NCBI RefSeq assembly: GCF_036021035.1
Contig: NZ_CP107930.1
Coordinates: 3,162,001-3,226,000, forward strand
Direction: 5' to 3'
Origin: Kineococcus sp. NBC_00420
GTDB taxonomy: Bacteria; Actinomycetota; Actinomycetes; Actinomycetales; Kineococcaceae
Length of the DNA: 64,000 nucleotides
A model generated the notes under the pieces. The model saw only the letters and a list, made by a program, of their open reading frames with translations, ran no database searches and was not told the origin of the DNA. The position numbers and the translations under genes were made by a program. This document shows, piece after piece, positions 48,295 through 57,404 of this stretch (positions are counted from its first letter, which is position 1; each line of letters opens with the position of its first letter).

Positions 48295-51200
48295 GTGCAC
48301 GACGACCGATCCCTGGTCGAGGGGCGCGTCCACCGCGTCCTGACCCACCGCATCCGTCCCGCCGTCCACTCCCACCGGGTGCCGATGACCCTGTCGGCCT
48401 GGCTGGTGCCGGACGAGCCGGTCCCGGCCACCGAGGCCGTCGCCGCGCTGGCCGCCGGGGAGTTCGGCGGGTTCGCGATCGGCACGACGTGGGGCCGGCC
48501 GTGGTCGACGACGTGGGTGCGGGCGCAGGCCGAGGTCCCCGCGGAGTGGGCCGGTCGCCGGGTCGAGGCCCACTTCGACCTGGGTTTCGTCGGCGACTGG
48601 CCGGGCAACCAGGCCGAGGCGCTGGTCCACACCCTCGACGGCGTCCCGATCAAGGGGGTCGCCCCCGACAACCAGGTCGTGCCCGTCGTCCGCGACGCGC
48701 AGGGCGGGGAGACCGTCGACTGGCTGCTCGAGATGGCCGCCAACCCCGACGTCATGGCCGACGACATGAAGCCGACCCCGTTGGGGGACAAGGCGACCGC
48801 GGGCGATAAGCACCTCTACACGATGAAGGTCGCCGACCTCGTCGTCCTCGACGAGGAGGTGTGGATGCTGGCCGTGGACGTCGAGGTCCTCGACGACCTC
48901 ATGCGCCACCTCCCCGAGAACGAACCCCGCCGCTACGAGATCGCCCGCGCCCTCGACCGCGCGCTGGACGCCCTCGACCTCGACGACGTCTCGGGCACCG
49001 CGACCGCGGCCCGCGCGCAGCTCGCGGACGTGCTGTCCTCCCCGGCCGTCCGCAGCGCCCACACGCTGTCCTCGGTCGGCCACGCCCACATCGACTCGGC
49101 GTGGTTGTGGCCGCTGCGCGAGACGAAGCGCAAGACGTCGCGCACGTTCGCCAACGTCACCGCCCTGGCGCAGGAGTACCCGGAGTTCGTCTTCGCCTGC
49201 TCCCAGGCCCAGCAGTACGCGTGGGTGAAGGAGCGCTCGCCCGAGGTCTACGCCCGCATGCAGGCCGCGGCCCGCGCCGGGCAGTGGGTCCCCGTGGGGG
49301 GCATGTGGGTCGAGGCCGACGGGAACCTCCCCGGCGGTGAGGCCCTCGTCCGCCAGTTCGTCACCGGCAAGTCCTTCTTCCGCGAGGAGTTCGGCGTCGA
49401 CTGCAAGGGTGTGTGGCTGCCCGACTCCTTCGGGTACTCGGGGGCCTACCCGCAGATCGCCCGCCTCGCCGGGATGGAGTGGTTCCTCACCCAGAAGATC
49501 TCTTGGAACCAGACGAACAAGTTCCCGCACCACACGTTCCGCTGGGAGGGCATCGACGGGTCGCAGATCTTCACCCACTTCCCGCCCGTCGACACCTACA
49601 ACGCGATCTTCTCCGCCGAGGAACTGACGCACGCCGTCGCGAACTACTCCGAGAAGGGCCGCGGCACCCGTTCCCTCGCGCCGTTCGGCCACGGTGACGG
49701 CGGTGGCGGCCCCACGCGCGAGATGCTGGAGCGGGCCCGCCGGTTCGCCGACCTCGAGGGGTCGCCGAAGGTCAAGGTCGAGGACCCGAACCAGTTCTTC
49801 GCCGACGCCCGCGCGGAGTACCCGGACGCACCGGTCTGGGCGGGGGAGCTCTACCTCGAACTGCACCGTGCGACCTACACCAGCCAGGCCCGCACCAAGG
49901 CCGGGAACCGTCGCAGCGAGCACCTGCTGCGCGAGGCGGAGCTGTGGGCGACGACGGCCGCGCTGAACGTCCCCGGTTACGCCTACCCGCACGCCGAACT
50001 CGACCGGCTGTGGAAGATCGTCCTGCTGCACCAGTTCCACGACATCCTCCCCGGTTCCTCCATCGCCTGGGTGCACCGCGAGGCCGAGGCGACCTACGGG
50101 CAGGTCCGCACCGACCTCGAACGGCTCACCACCCAGGCCGTGAACGCGCTCGGCACCGGCTCGCGGGTCCTGCTGAACACCGCCCCGCACGAACGGACCG
50201 ACGTCGTCGACGGCGCCCTCGTCCGGGTGCCGGCCTCCGGCGCCGTGGTCCTCGCCGACGCGGGCACGGACGCCGTGGTCCCCGTCACCGTGCAGGCGCA
50301 GGACGGGGTCACGACGCTGGCCAACGGCACCCTCACGGTGGTCGTCGACGCCGACGGGTTGCTGTCCTCCGTCGTCGACGAGGTCAACGACCGCGAGGTC
50401 CTGGCCCCCGGGACCCGCGGGAACCTGCTGCAGCTGCACAGCGACTTCCCGAACAACTGGGACGCGTGGGACGTCGACCAGCACTACCGCAACCGGGTCG
50501 TCGACCTCGTCGCGGCCGACGAGGTGAGCGTGGTCGAGGACTCCCCGCTGCGGGCCCGCGTCCGCGTCGTCCGGACCGTGCGGAACTCGCGCATCGTGCA
50601 GGAGTACGTGCTGAGCGCCGGGTCCGACCGCCTCGACGTGCGCACCGAGATCGACTGGCACGAGCAGGAGAAGTTCCTCAAGGCCGCGTTCCCGCTCGAC
50701 CTGCACGCGGCGGTCAGCTCCTCGGAGATCCAGTTCGGCCACGTGCAGCGCTCGACCCACACCAACACCAGCTGGGACTACGCCCGGTTCGAGACGGCCA
50801 TGCACCGCTGGGTCCACGTCGCCGAACCCGGCTACGGGGTCGCCGTCGCCAACGACGCCACCTACGGCCACGACACGACCCGCGCCGCCCGCGAGGACGG
50901 GGGGTCCACCACGACCGTGCGGCTCTCCCTCGTCCGCGGCCCCCGCATGCCCGACCCGCAGGCCGACCAGGGCGCGCACGTCCTGTCCTACTCCCTCGTC
51001 CCGGGGGCGCGGATCGCCGACGCCGTGCGCAGCGGCTACGACCTGAACCTGCCGCTGCGCGTCGTCGACGGTCCGGCGCAACTCCCCGCCGCACCGGTCA
51101 CCGTCACCGGGTCCGGCGCCACGCTGGAGGCCGTGAAGCTCGCCGAGGACGGTTCCGGCGACGTGATCGTCCGGATCTACGAGGCGTGGGGCGCCCGGGC

Positions 51201-51381
51201 CAAGGGGGAACTGCGGACCTCGTTCGACCTCGCCGAGGTCACCGTCGTCGACCTCCTCGAGGACCCCGCGCAGGACGGGACCGCGGCCGCACGCGGGATC
51301 GCCTCGTTGCTCGAGGACGGGAGCGTCGGTTTCGCGCTGCGCCCGTTCGAGGTCCTCAGCCTGCGGTTGGCCCGCGCGTGA
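48295..51381 (+). CDS. Alpha-mannosidase, GH38
   Basis: A 1028-residue GH38 enzyme that removes alpha-linked mannose. An N-terminal domain of about 250 residues precedes the catalytic core, in which HAHID (263-267) binds zinc and LPDSFGYSG gives the nucleophile Asp377; FGHGDGGGGP is the other zinc-site loop. The C-terminal all-beta domains are complete. No signal peptide. GTG 48295 has GAGGAGAAC ahead. The stop overlaps the beta-galactosidase start (GTGA). Its substrate would be imported mannosides. Confidence 0.95.
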   Translation: MHDDRSLVEGRVHRVLTHRIRPAVHSHRVPMTLSAWLVPDEPVPATEAVAALAAGEFGGFAIGTTWGRPWSTTWVRAQAEVPAEWAGRRVEAHFDLGFVGDWPGNQAEALVHTLDGVPIKGVAPDNQVVPVVRDAQGGETVDWLLEMAANPDVMADDMKPTPLGDKATAGDKHLYTMKVADLVVLDEEVWMLAVDVEVLDDLMRHLPENEPRRYEIARALDRALDALDLDDVSGTATAARAQLADVLSSPAVRSAHTLSSVGHAHIDSAWLWPLRETKRKTSRTFANVTALAQEYPEFVFACSQAQQYAWVKERSPEVYARMQAAARAGQWVPVGGMWVEADGNLPGGEALVRQFVTGKSFFREEFGVDCKGVWLPDSFGYSGAYPQIARLAGMEWFLTQKISWNQTNKFPHHTFRWEGIDGSQIFTHFPPVDTYNAIFSAEELTHAVANYSEKGRGTRSLAPFGHGDGGGGPTREMLERARRFADLEGSPKVKVEDPNQFFADARAEYPDAPVWAGELYLELHRATYTSQARTKAGNRRSEHLLREAELWATTAALNVPGYAYPHAELDRLWKIVLLHQFHDILPGSSIAWVHREAEATYGQVRTDLERLTTQAVNALGTGSRVLLNTAPHERTDVVDGALVRVPASGAVVLADAGTDAVVPVTVQAQDGVTTLANGTLTVVVDADGLLSSVVDEVNDREVLAPGTRGNLLQLHSDFPNNWDAWDVDQHYRNRVVDLVAADEVSVVEDSPLRARVRVVRTVRNSRIVQEYVLSAGSDRLDVRTEIDWHEQEKFLKAAFPLDLHAAVSSSEIQFGHVQRSTHTNTSWDYARFETAMHRWVHVAEPGYGVAVANDATYGHDTTRAAREDGGSTTTVRLSLVRGPRMPDPQADQGAHVLSYSLVPGARIADAVRSGYDLNLPLRVVDGPAQLPAAPVTVTGSGATLEAVKLAEDGSGDVIVRIYEAWGARAKGELRTSFDLAEVTVVDLLEDPAQDGTAAARGIASLLEDGSVGFALRPFEVLSLRLARA

Positions 51382-54239
51382 GCGACGGCCAGCCCCCGGT
51401 GTGGCTCGACCCCGAACACGTCGGCCGCCGCCGGGAACCCCTGTCGACGCTGCGTCGCGCCGTCCCCGACGACGGTGCGACCTGCGTGGACCTCGACGGC
51501 GACTGGGAGTTCCAGCTGCGCCCGCGCCCCGACGCCGCTGCGGGGGAGCGGTGGCTGACGGCGCAGGTCCCCGGCTGCTGGACCACCGAACCCTCGCTGT
51601 GGGGTGAGGTCCCCGACCCGCCCTGGTACACCAACGACCAGATGCCGTGGCCGGACCTGCCGCCGACCCCGCCGACGGAGCACAACCCGACGGGGGTCTA
51701 CCGGCGTTCCGTCGAGGTTCCCGCCGAGTGGGCCGGGCAGCGGGTGCTGCTGCACGTCGGCGCAGCCGAGAGCGTCCTGCTCGTCCGGGTCGACGGCCAC
51801 GACGTCGGCAGCAGCACCGACTCCCACCTGGCCGCGGAGTTCGACGTCACCGCGTGGGCCGCGCCCGGTGCGAGCGTGCAGGTCGAACTCACCGTGGTGA
51901 AGTGGTCGTCGGCCACGTTCGTCGAGGACCAGGACCAGTGGTGGCACGGCGGCCTCACCCGCTCGGTGCGGTTGGTCACCCGACCCGTCCTGCACCTGTC
52001 CGACGTCCGCACCGTGGCCCGGGCCGACGGTCGCCTCGACGTCGACGTCCGGGTCGGTTCCGACGAGGGGCGACTCCTCGCAGGGTGGCGGGTCGCCGCC
52101 CGGCTGGCGGGCTCCGAGCTCGCCTTCGACGCCGTGGCGCACGCCCGCGACCTCGACGACGAGCGGATCTCCCTCTACCGGGGCCGGGCCCGCTTCGCGG
52201 GACTCTTCCCCGGGATCGCGACGTGGACCGCGGAGACGCCCGTCCTGCACGAGCTGACCGTCGAACTGCGCGACGCCACGGGGGCCCTCGTGGACTCCGT
52301 GGTGCAGCGGGTGGGTTTCCGGACCGTCGAGGTCATCGGGGCGGACCTGCTGGTGAACGGCCGCCGGATCTTCGTGCGCGGGATGAACCGCCACGACCGC
52401 GATCCGCTCACCGGCCGGGTCGTCACGCGCGAGCAGGTGCGCGAGGAGCTGCTGACGCTGAAGCGTTTCGGGTTCAACGCGGTGCGGACCTCGCACTACC
52501 CGAACGACCCGGTGTTCTACGACCTCACCGACGAGCTCGGGTTCTACGTCGTCGACGAGGCGAACATCGAGTCCCACGCCTGGGCCCACGAGATCTGCGA
52601 CGACCCCGCCTACCTGCCGGCGTTCACCCAGCGCGTGGCGCGCATGGTGCGCCGCGACCGGAACCACCCCAGTGTCATCATCTGGTCGCTCGGGAACGAG
52701 AGCGACTACGGCGCCAACCACGACGCCGTCGCGGCCTGGATCCGTCGCGACGACCCGACCCGACCCGTCCAGTACGAAGGGGCGATCAAGGACGACTGGA
52801 ACGCGGGGTTCGCCGCGAGCGACATCGTCTGCCCCATGTACGCCCACATCGGGCAGATGGTCGACCACGTCACCCAGAACCCGCCGATCCGTCCCGTGAT
52901 CCAGTGCGAGTACTCCCACGCCATGGGCAACTCCAACGGGTCGCTGGCGGAGTACTGGCAGGCCATCGAGTCGCTGCCCGGCCTGCAAGGCGGGTTCGTC
53001 TGGGAGTTCGCCGACCACGGCATCCTGCAGCGCAGCGCCGACGGCCTCCCGGCCGGTCGGGCCGGAGCGGGGTCGTTCGCCGACGGCGTCCCCGCCGAAG
53101 GTTTCCGCTGGGCCTCCGGCGGCGACTTCGGCGACACCCCCAACGACGGGGCCTTCTGCCTGGACGGGATGACGTTCCCGGACGGCACCGCGAAACCCGC
53201 GATGTTCGAGCACCGTGAGCTGAGTTCTCCCGTCCGGTTGTCCGTCGTGGACGGTGACGTGCGGATCCGCAACGCCCTCGACTTCTCGGGTCTGGGTCAC
53301 CTGCGGGCGCAGTGGCGCCTCGACGCGACGGACGGGACCTCGCTGACGGTTCCCGCCGTCCTGCCCGACCTCGCCCCCGGCTGCAGCGCCGTCGTCGCCC
53401 TCCCTGCCGAGGTCGTCGCGGCCGGGAGCGGTGAGCGGTGGCTGCAACTGCTGCTCAGCCAGGCCGTGGACACCCCGTGGAACCCGGCCGGGGCCGAGGT
53501 GAGCCGCCCGGCCGTGCGGTTGGCCGACGTCGCGGTGGTGCAGGAGGCCGTCTGGTCCCCGGCGTCCGTGGACGACGAGGGACAGGTCTCCTTCCCCGGT
53601 CTGCCCACCCGTCCGGAACTCACGCTGTGGCGCGACCCGACCGACAACGACGTCATCGCCGGTGACGCCGAACGGTGGATCGTCGCCGGCCTCGAGGAGA
53701 CCGGGGCCGTCGTGGAGAGCGTCCGGGCGGACGGGGAGGCGACCGTCGTCGTCTCCCGGCTGAAGACCGCCGTGGGCGACGTCGTGCACACCCAGCGGTT
53801 CCGGGTGGCCGGCGACGTCCTGGGCTGCGACGACACCGTCGAGGTCCCCGAGTGCCTCGACGACCTGCCCCGCATCGGGGTCCGGGTCGCCCTCCCCGTC
53901 CCCGACGTGGCCCGCTGGTTCGGGACCGGGCCGTGGGAGACCTACCCCGACCGCTGCACCGCCCCGACCGGCTGGCACGAGCTCCCGGTGGCCGGGCTCG
54001 GAGTGCCCTACGTGCGCCCGCAGGAGAACGGTGGACGCACCGGCGTCCGCGAACTCCACCTGGGCGGGGTGCGGTTCTCCTTCGACCAGCCGGTGCACGC
54101 CACGGTGACGGCCTCCGGCGTCACCCTCGACGTGCGTCACCGCGGTCTCGGATCGGCGTCGTGCGGTCCGAACGCGCTGCCGCAGTTCCGGATCGGTGCG
54201 GGGACGCACGCGTGGTCCTGGAGCGTGCGGGCGCGGTGA
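51378..54239 (+). CDS. Beta-galactosidase, GH2 (LacZ type)
   Basis: A 953-residue five-domain GH2 enzyme. The sugar-binding domain shows NPTGVYRRSVEVP, the central barrel has the acid/base Glu441 in SLGNESDYG and the nucleophile Glu511 in QCEYSHAMGNS, and the C-terminal small-chain domain includes WRDPTDND and WFGTGPWETYPDR. It hydrolyses beta-galactosides or related beta-glycosides in the cytoplasm. It overlaps both neighbours by GTGA junctions and is therefore co-translated with the mannosidase and the phosphodiesterase-like gene. Confidence 0.95.
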   Translation: MSDGQPPVWLDPEHVGRRREPLSTLRRAVPDDGATCVDLDGDWEFQLRPRPDAAAGERWLTAQVPGCWTTEPSLWGEVPDPPWYTNDQMPWPDLPPTPPTEHNPTGVYRRSVEVPAEWAGQRVLLHVGAAESVLLVRVDGHDVGSSTDSHLAAEFDVTAWAAPGASVQVELTVVKWSSATFVEDQDQWWHGGLTRSVRLVTRPVLHLSDVRTVARADGRLDVDVRVGSDEGRLLAGWRVAARLAGSELAFDAVAHARDLDDERISLYRGRARFAGLFPGIATWTAETPVLHELTVELRDATGALVDSVVQRVGFRTVEVIGADLLVNGRRIFVRGMNRHDRDPLTGRVVTREQVREELLTLKRFGFNAVRTSHYPNDPVFYDLTDELGFYVVDEANIESHAWAHEICDDPAYLPAFTQRVARMVRRDRNHPSVIIWSLGNESDYGANHDAVAAWIRRDDPTRPVQYEGAIKDDWNAGFAASDIVCPMYAHIGQMVDHVTQNPPIRPVIQCEYSHAMGNSNGSLAEYWQAIESLPGLQGGFVWEFADHGILQRSADGLPAGRAGAGSFADGVPAEGFRWASGGDFGDTPNDGAFCLDGMTFPDGTAKPAMFEHRELSSPVRLSVVDGDVRIRNALDFSGLGHLRAQWRLDATDGTSLTVPAVLPDLAPGCSAVVALPAEVVAAGSGERWLQLLLSQAVDTPWNPAGAEVSRPAVRLADVAVVQEAVWSPASVDDEGQVSFPGLPTRPELTLWRDPTDNDVIAGDAERWIVAGLEETGAVVESVRADGEATVVVSRLKTAVGDVVHTQRFRVAGDVLGCDDTVEVPECLDDLPRIGVRVALPVPDVARWFGTGPWETYPDRCTAPTGWHELPVAGLGVPYVRPQENGGRTGVRELHLGGVRFSFDQPVHATVTASGVTLDVRHRGLGSASCGPNALPQFRIGAGTHAWSWSVRAR

Positions 54240-55243
54240 AACTGCTGCTCATCGGCCTCGACGGGGTCCGGGTCGACCTCGCCCTGCCGGACGTCGTGGC
54301 CGCGGACCCGGGGTTCGCCGAGCCCGACCACCCGGGCGACCCCCGGTTCGCGGCGTCCGGCCCGCCACCGGGGCTCGCCCCCGGGAACCCCGGCGCCCCG
54401 GTCGCGCCGACGCTGGAGCGGCTCGCCGCCGGGGGCCGGGTGGTCCCGGTGTGGATGACCCCGCCGACGGATTCCGGTCCCGGCTGGGCGTCGTTGCTGA
54501 CGGGCACGACCCACGAGGAGAACAACGTCTGGTGGAACGAGTTCGTCGGTCACCGGCTCGCCCGCTGCCCCGACCTGCTCTCCCGGGTGTTCTTCGCCGA
54601 CCCGCGGGCCCGTACCTTCGCCGCGTCCACGTGGGCCGGTCTGGTCGACCCGAGCGGCCCGGGGCCGGTGGTCCACACCCGGCCCGACCAGCACGTCGGG
54701 GGCCAGCACCAGCTGTTCGCGGCCACCGACTTCGGTGACGGGTGCCGTTCCGCGGACCGGCAGGTGCGCAGCCGCGCGGCGTGGGTCCTGAACCACGAGG
54801 GACCCGACGCCACGTTCGTGCACTTCGAGGGCGTCGACGAGACCGGTCACCGGTACGGCTCGGCCGGGGCGGAGTACCTCGAGGCGCTGCGCACCGTGGA
54901 CGAGCACGTCCGGTTCCTCGTGAAGGCCGTCGCGGAACGGGTGGAGCAGCTGGGTGAGGACTGGCTCGTCGCCGTGACGACCGACCACGGGCACAAACCC
55001 GAGGGCGGTCACGGTGAGGACGAGACGGTCGTCCGCCGCTCGTTCCTGCTCGTCCACCGCCTCGGCGGCGCGGTGCCCGCGGTGGTGGCCGACGCCACGA
55101 CGTTGCGCAGCCACGAGGTGGCGCCGCTGCTGCTGGCGGCGGTCGGGGTGGTGCCCGGGGAGTTCCGGGCCGGGCACCCGGTCGGGCAGGTGCGCGACGT
55201 CGCGTCGACCGGGCCGACGCGCGACCTGCGCTACGAGTGGTGA
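54236..55243 (+). CDS. Alkaline phosphatase-superfamily phosphodiesterase
   Basis: A 335-residue metal-dependent hydrolase of the nucleotide pyrophosphatase/phosphodiesterase type. LLIGLDGVR (4-12) supplies the first metal Asp9, TDSGPGWASLLTG carries the nucleophile region, GVDETGHRYG and TTDHGHKPEGGHG the remaining metal ligands. No signal peptide or anchor is present, so it is probably cytoplasmic, unusual for this family. It closes the GH38-GH2 operon, so a phosphodiester-linked sugar is a possible substrate. Its 3' end overlaps the convergent DeoR gene by 13 bases. Confidence 0.86.
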   Translation: MKLLLIGLDGVRVDLALPDVVAADPGFAEPDHPGDPRFAASGPPPGLAPGNPGAPVAPTLERLAAGGRVVPVWMTPPTDSGPGWASLLTGTTHEENNVWWNEFVGHRLARCPDLLSRVFFADPRARTFAASTWAGLVDPSGPGPVVHTRPDQHVGGQHQLFAATDFGDGCRSADRQVRSRAAWVLNHEGPDATFVHFEGVDETGHRYGSAGAEYLEALRTVDEHVRFLVKAVAERVEQLGEDWLVAVTTDHGHKPEGGHGEDETVVRRSFLLVHRLGGAVPAVVADATTLRSHEVAPLLLAAVGVVPGEFRAGHPVGQVRDVASTGPTRDLRYEW

Positions 55244-56004
55244 ACGACCTGTCGGGCCACCTCCACGGAGACCCCGCCGAGATTGAGGGCGCCACCCGTC
55301 CGGGGTTCCGGGGCCGTGTCCGTGATGAGGTGGTGGTAGGCGCCGACGTCGCAGACGGTCGCCGTGCCGCTGCCGGGGAACTTCGAGGAGTCGGCGAGCA
55401 TGACCACCTCGTCCGCGGCAGCGATCATCGCGCGCTTCACGGGGACCTCGTCGGTGACGGTGTCCACGGAGTGGCCGCTGGGGCGGATGCCGCTCGTCCC
55501 CAGCAGCAGGACGTCGGCCCGCAGCTGCCGCAGGCTCTCCTCGGTCAGGTAGCCCACCAGCGACCGGTGCGCGGGGCGCACCGCGCCCCCCAGCAGCACG
55601 AGTTCCAGGGCGGGGTCGTCGACGAGTTCGGTGAAGACGGCCAGGTTCCGGGTGATGACGGTGATCGGGCGGCCGTGCAGGTAGCGGGCGACCCGGCCCA
55701 CCGTCGTGCCGATGTCCAGCAGCACCGACTGGCCGTCACCGATGCGCGCCGCCGCGGCGCGGGCGATGGACTCCTTGTGGTCCCCCTGCCGGTCGACGAG
55801 GTCGGCGTAGACGTCGTCGCGCAGGTCCACCGGACGCGCGCCGCCGTGGACGCGCTTGAGGAGGCCGGCGTCGTCCAGCTTGACCAGGTCCCGGCGGATC
55901 GTCGCCTCGGAGAGGCCGAGGCGTTCCACCAGTTCCGACACCGTTGCCGGTCCCTGGTTGCGGACGACCTCGACGATCGCTTCGCGTCGCTCCTTCGCTT
56001 GCAC
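55231..56004 (-). CDS. DeoR-family transcriptional regulator
   Basis: A 257-residue DeoR/GlpR repressor. The winged helix-turn-helix is at about 20-43 and the signature RVHGGA at 51-56; the DeoRC domain shows LLDIGTTVGRVA and LLLGTSGIRP. GTG 56004 is chosen because a -10 box TATTCT lies seven bases ahead on the same strand, giving a leaderless start; conserved sequence also begins there. It is divergent from the CUT1 operon at 56127 and a set of TTGCGCG half-sites lies between them, so it probably represses that operon and itself. Confidence 0.92.
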   Translation of the reverse strand: MQAKERREAIVEVVRNQGPATVSELVERLGLSEATIRRDLVKLDDAGLLKRVHGGARPVDLRDDVYADLVDRQGDHKESIARAAAARIGDGQSVLLDIGTTVGRVARYLHGRPITVITRNLAVFTELVDDPALELVLLGGAVRPAHRSLVGYLTEESLRQLRADVLLLGTSGIRPSGHSVDTVTDEVPVKRAMIAAADEVVMLADSSKFPGSGTATVCDVGAYHHLITDTAPEPRTGGALNLGGVSVEVARQVVHHS

Positions 56005-56011
56005 GATCGAC

Positions 56012-56042
56012 AGAATACCTTGCGCGTTCGCGCATTTGGCAA
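56012..56042 (-). promoter_or_regulatory. Promoter of the DeoR gene with operator in the spacer
   Basis: Minus-strand TTGCCA (56037-56042) and TATTCT (56012-56017) are 19 bases apart. The 14-base near-dyad TGCGCGTTCGCGCA (56021-56034) lies between them, so a bound repressor would block its own gene. Confidence 0.55.
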
Positions 56043-56090
56043 GTACCGTTCGCGCAATCTCGTCGATGAGAGTCGCCGCAGTTGCGCGAT
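56020..56090. promoter_or_regulatory. Cluster of TTGCGCG/TTCGCGCAA half-sites (DeoR operators)
   Basis: TTGCGCG 56020-56026 and TTCGCGCA 56027-56034 form one dyad. TTCGCGCAA 56049-56057 and TTGCGCGAT 56082-56090 are inverted to each other. Four related half-sites in 70 bases between a DeoR gene and its divergent operon are a strong operator candidate. Confidence 0.55.
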
Positions 56091-56126
56091 CGCTCACGAT
56101 GATCAGACGTCGAGAAGGGTCTCGCC

Positions 56127-57404
56127 ATGCTGCTGTCCCGTCGCAACCTCCTCCTGAGTTCCGGTCTGGCCGCACTGGGAGCCGGGGCCCTGTCCGCCTG
56201 CTCCACCAGTGCCGGCGGCTCCGGCGGTGGAGGCTCCTCCAGCGGCCTCGCCCTCTGGTACTGGAACGGTGGCCTGAGCGACAAGGTCGTCGACTCGTCC
56301 AAGACGCAGTTCCCCAAGGACGACATCAAGCCCAACAAGGTCGGCGGCGACTTCAAGCAGAAGCTGCAGACCACCCTGACGGGTGGCTCCTTCATCCCCC
56401 AGGTCACCGGGGTCAAGGGCGAGGACATGCCCTACTTCCGCTCCGTGGCGGACAAGTTCACCGACCTCAACCAGTTCGGTGCGAAGGACATCGCGTCCTC
56501 GCAGCTGGCCTGGAAGTGGGCCGAGGCGCAGACCCAGGACGGCAAGCAGCTGGGGTTCCCGATCGACATCGGCCCCACCGCGATGTTCTACCGCAGCGAC
56601 ATCCTGGCCCAAGCGGGCCTGCCGACGGACCCGACCGCGGTCGCCGCGGCCACCTCGACGTGGGACGACTTCTACGCCTTCGGCCAGGAGCTGCACGGCA
56701 AGGTCCCGGCCAGCTTCCCGGTCCCGCAGCTGGCGAACGTCTTCCAGATCATCGTCGGTCAGCTCTCGCAGCGCTTCGTCAGCGAGGACAACGCGTTCGT
56801 CGGCGACAGTGACGAGATGAAGCAGGCCTGGGACACCACGGTCAAGGCGCAGACGCTGGGCCTCAACGCGAACGTCGCGCAGAGCCTGGAGGCGTCGACC
56901 GCTTCGGGTGTCGTGGCCATCGACCTCGGTGCCGCCTGGCACGCCCTGGACATCAAGCTCGCCGCCCCGGACACGAGTGGCAAGTGGATGGTGGCGAACA
57001 ACCCGGTCAAGCCGACGAACTTCGGTGGGTCGTTCCTGACGATCCCGGCGGCGACGAAGGACAAGCAGGCCGCCTTCGACGTCATCAAGTGGATCCTGGG
57101 CACCGACAACCAGGGTGAGGCGTTCACCGACGCCAGCATCTTCCCCGCCGACCCGGCCGCGTGGGAGCTGCCCGCACTCACCGGCGGTGACGAGTTCTTC
57201 GGTGGACAGAAGACCATCGACATCTTCGGTCCGGCGGGCAAGGAGGTCCCCTCCCAGTACGTCGCGGCGTCCGACTCCGCCATCCAGGCTGCCTACCTCA
57301 ACGAGCTGACCAACGTCGAGGCCAACGGCAAGAACCCCGACCAGGCCTGGACCGACGCCGTCTCGGCCGCGAAGGACATCGCCCAGCGGCAGGGCCTGAA
57401 GTGA
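56127..57404 (+). CDS. Sugar ABC transporter substrate-binding lipoprotein (CUT1)
   Basis: A 425-residue binding protein. The signal peptide LSRRNLLLSSGLAALGAG is a twin-arginine type with lipobox Cys25 (SAC). GGSFIPQVTGVKG, GFPIDIGPTAMFYRSDILAQAGL and NFGGSFLTIPA are typical of CUT1 proteins. ATG 56127 has AGAAGGG upstream. It begins an operon with two permeases, an acetyltransferase, an oxidoreductase, an isomerase and a DUF4091 hydrolase. Confidence 0.94.
   Translation: MLLSRRNLLLSSGLAALGAGALSACSTSAGGSGGGGSSSGLALWYWNGGLSDKVVDSSKTQFPKDDIKPNKVGGDFKQKLQTTLTGGSFIPQVTGVKGEDMPYFRSVADKFTDLNQFGAKDIASSQLAWKWAEAQTQDGKQLGFPIDIGPTAMFYRSDILAQAGLPTDPTAVAAATSTWDDFYAFGQELHGKVPASFPVPQLANVFQIIVGQLSQRFVSEDNAFVGDSDEMKQAWDTTVKAQTLGLNANVAQSLEASTASGVVAIDLGAAWHALDIKLAAPDTSGKWMVANNPVKPTNFGGSFLTIPAATKDKQAAFDVIKWILGTDNQGEAFTDASIFPADPAAWELPALTGGDEFFGGQKTIDIFGPAGKEVPSQYVAASDSAIQAAYLNELTNVEANGKNPDQAWTDAVSAAKDIAQRQGLK

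Noticed and set aside
48277-51081. A very long open frame of over 900 codons on the minus strand opposite the alpha-mannosidase
   Set aside because: High GC at third positions removes stops from the opposite strand. The translation is low-complexity (Gly, Arg, Val, Asp, His rich), has no recognisable domain, and the plus-strand gene has intact catalytic motifs.
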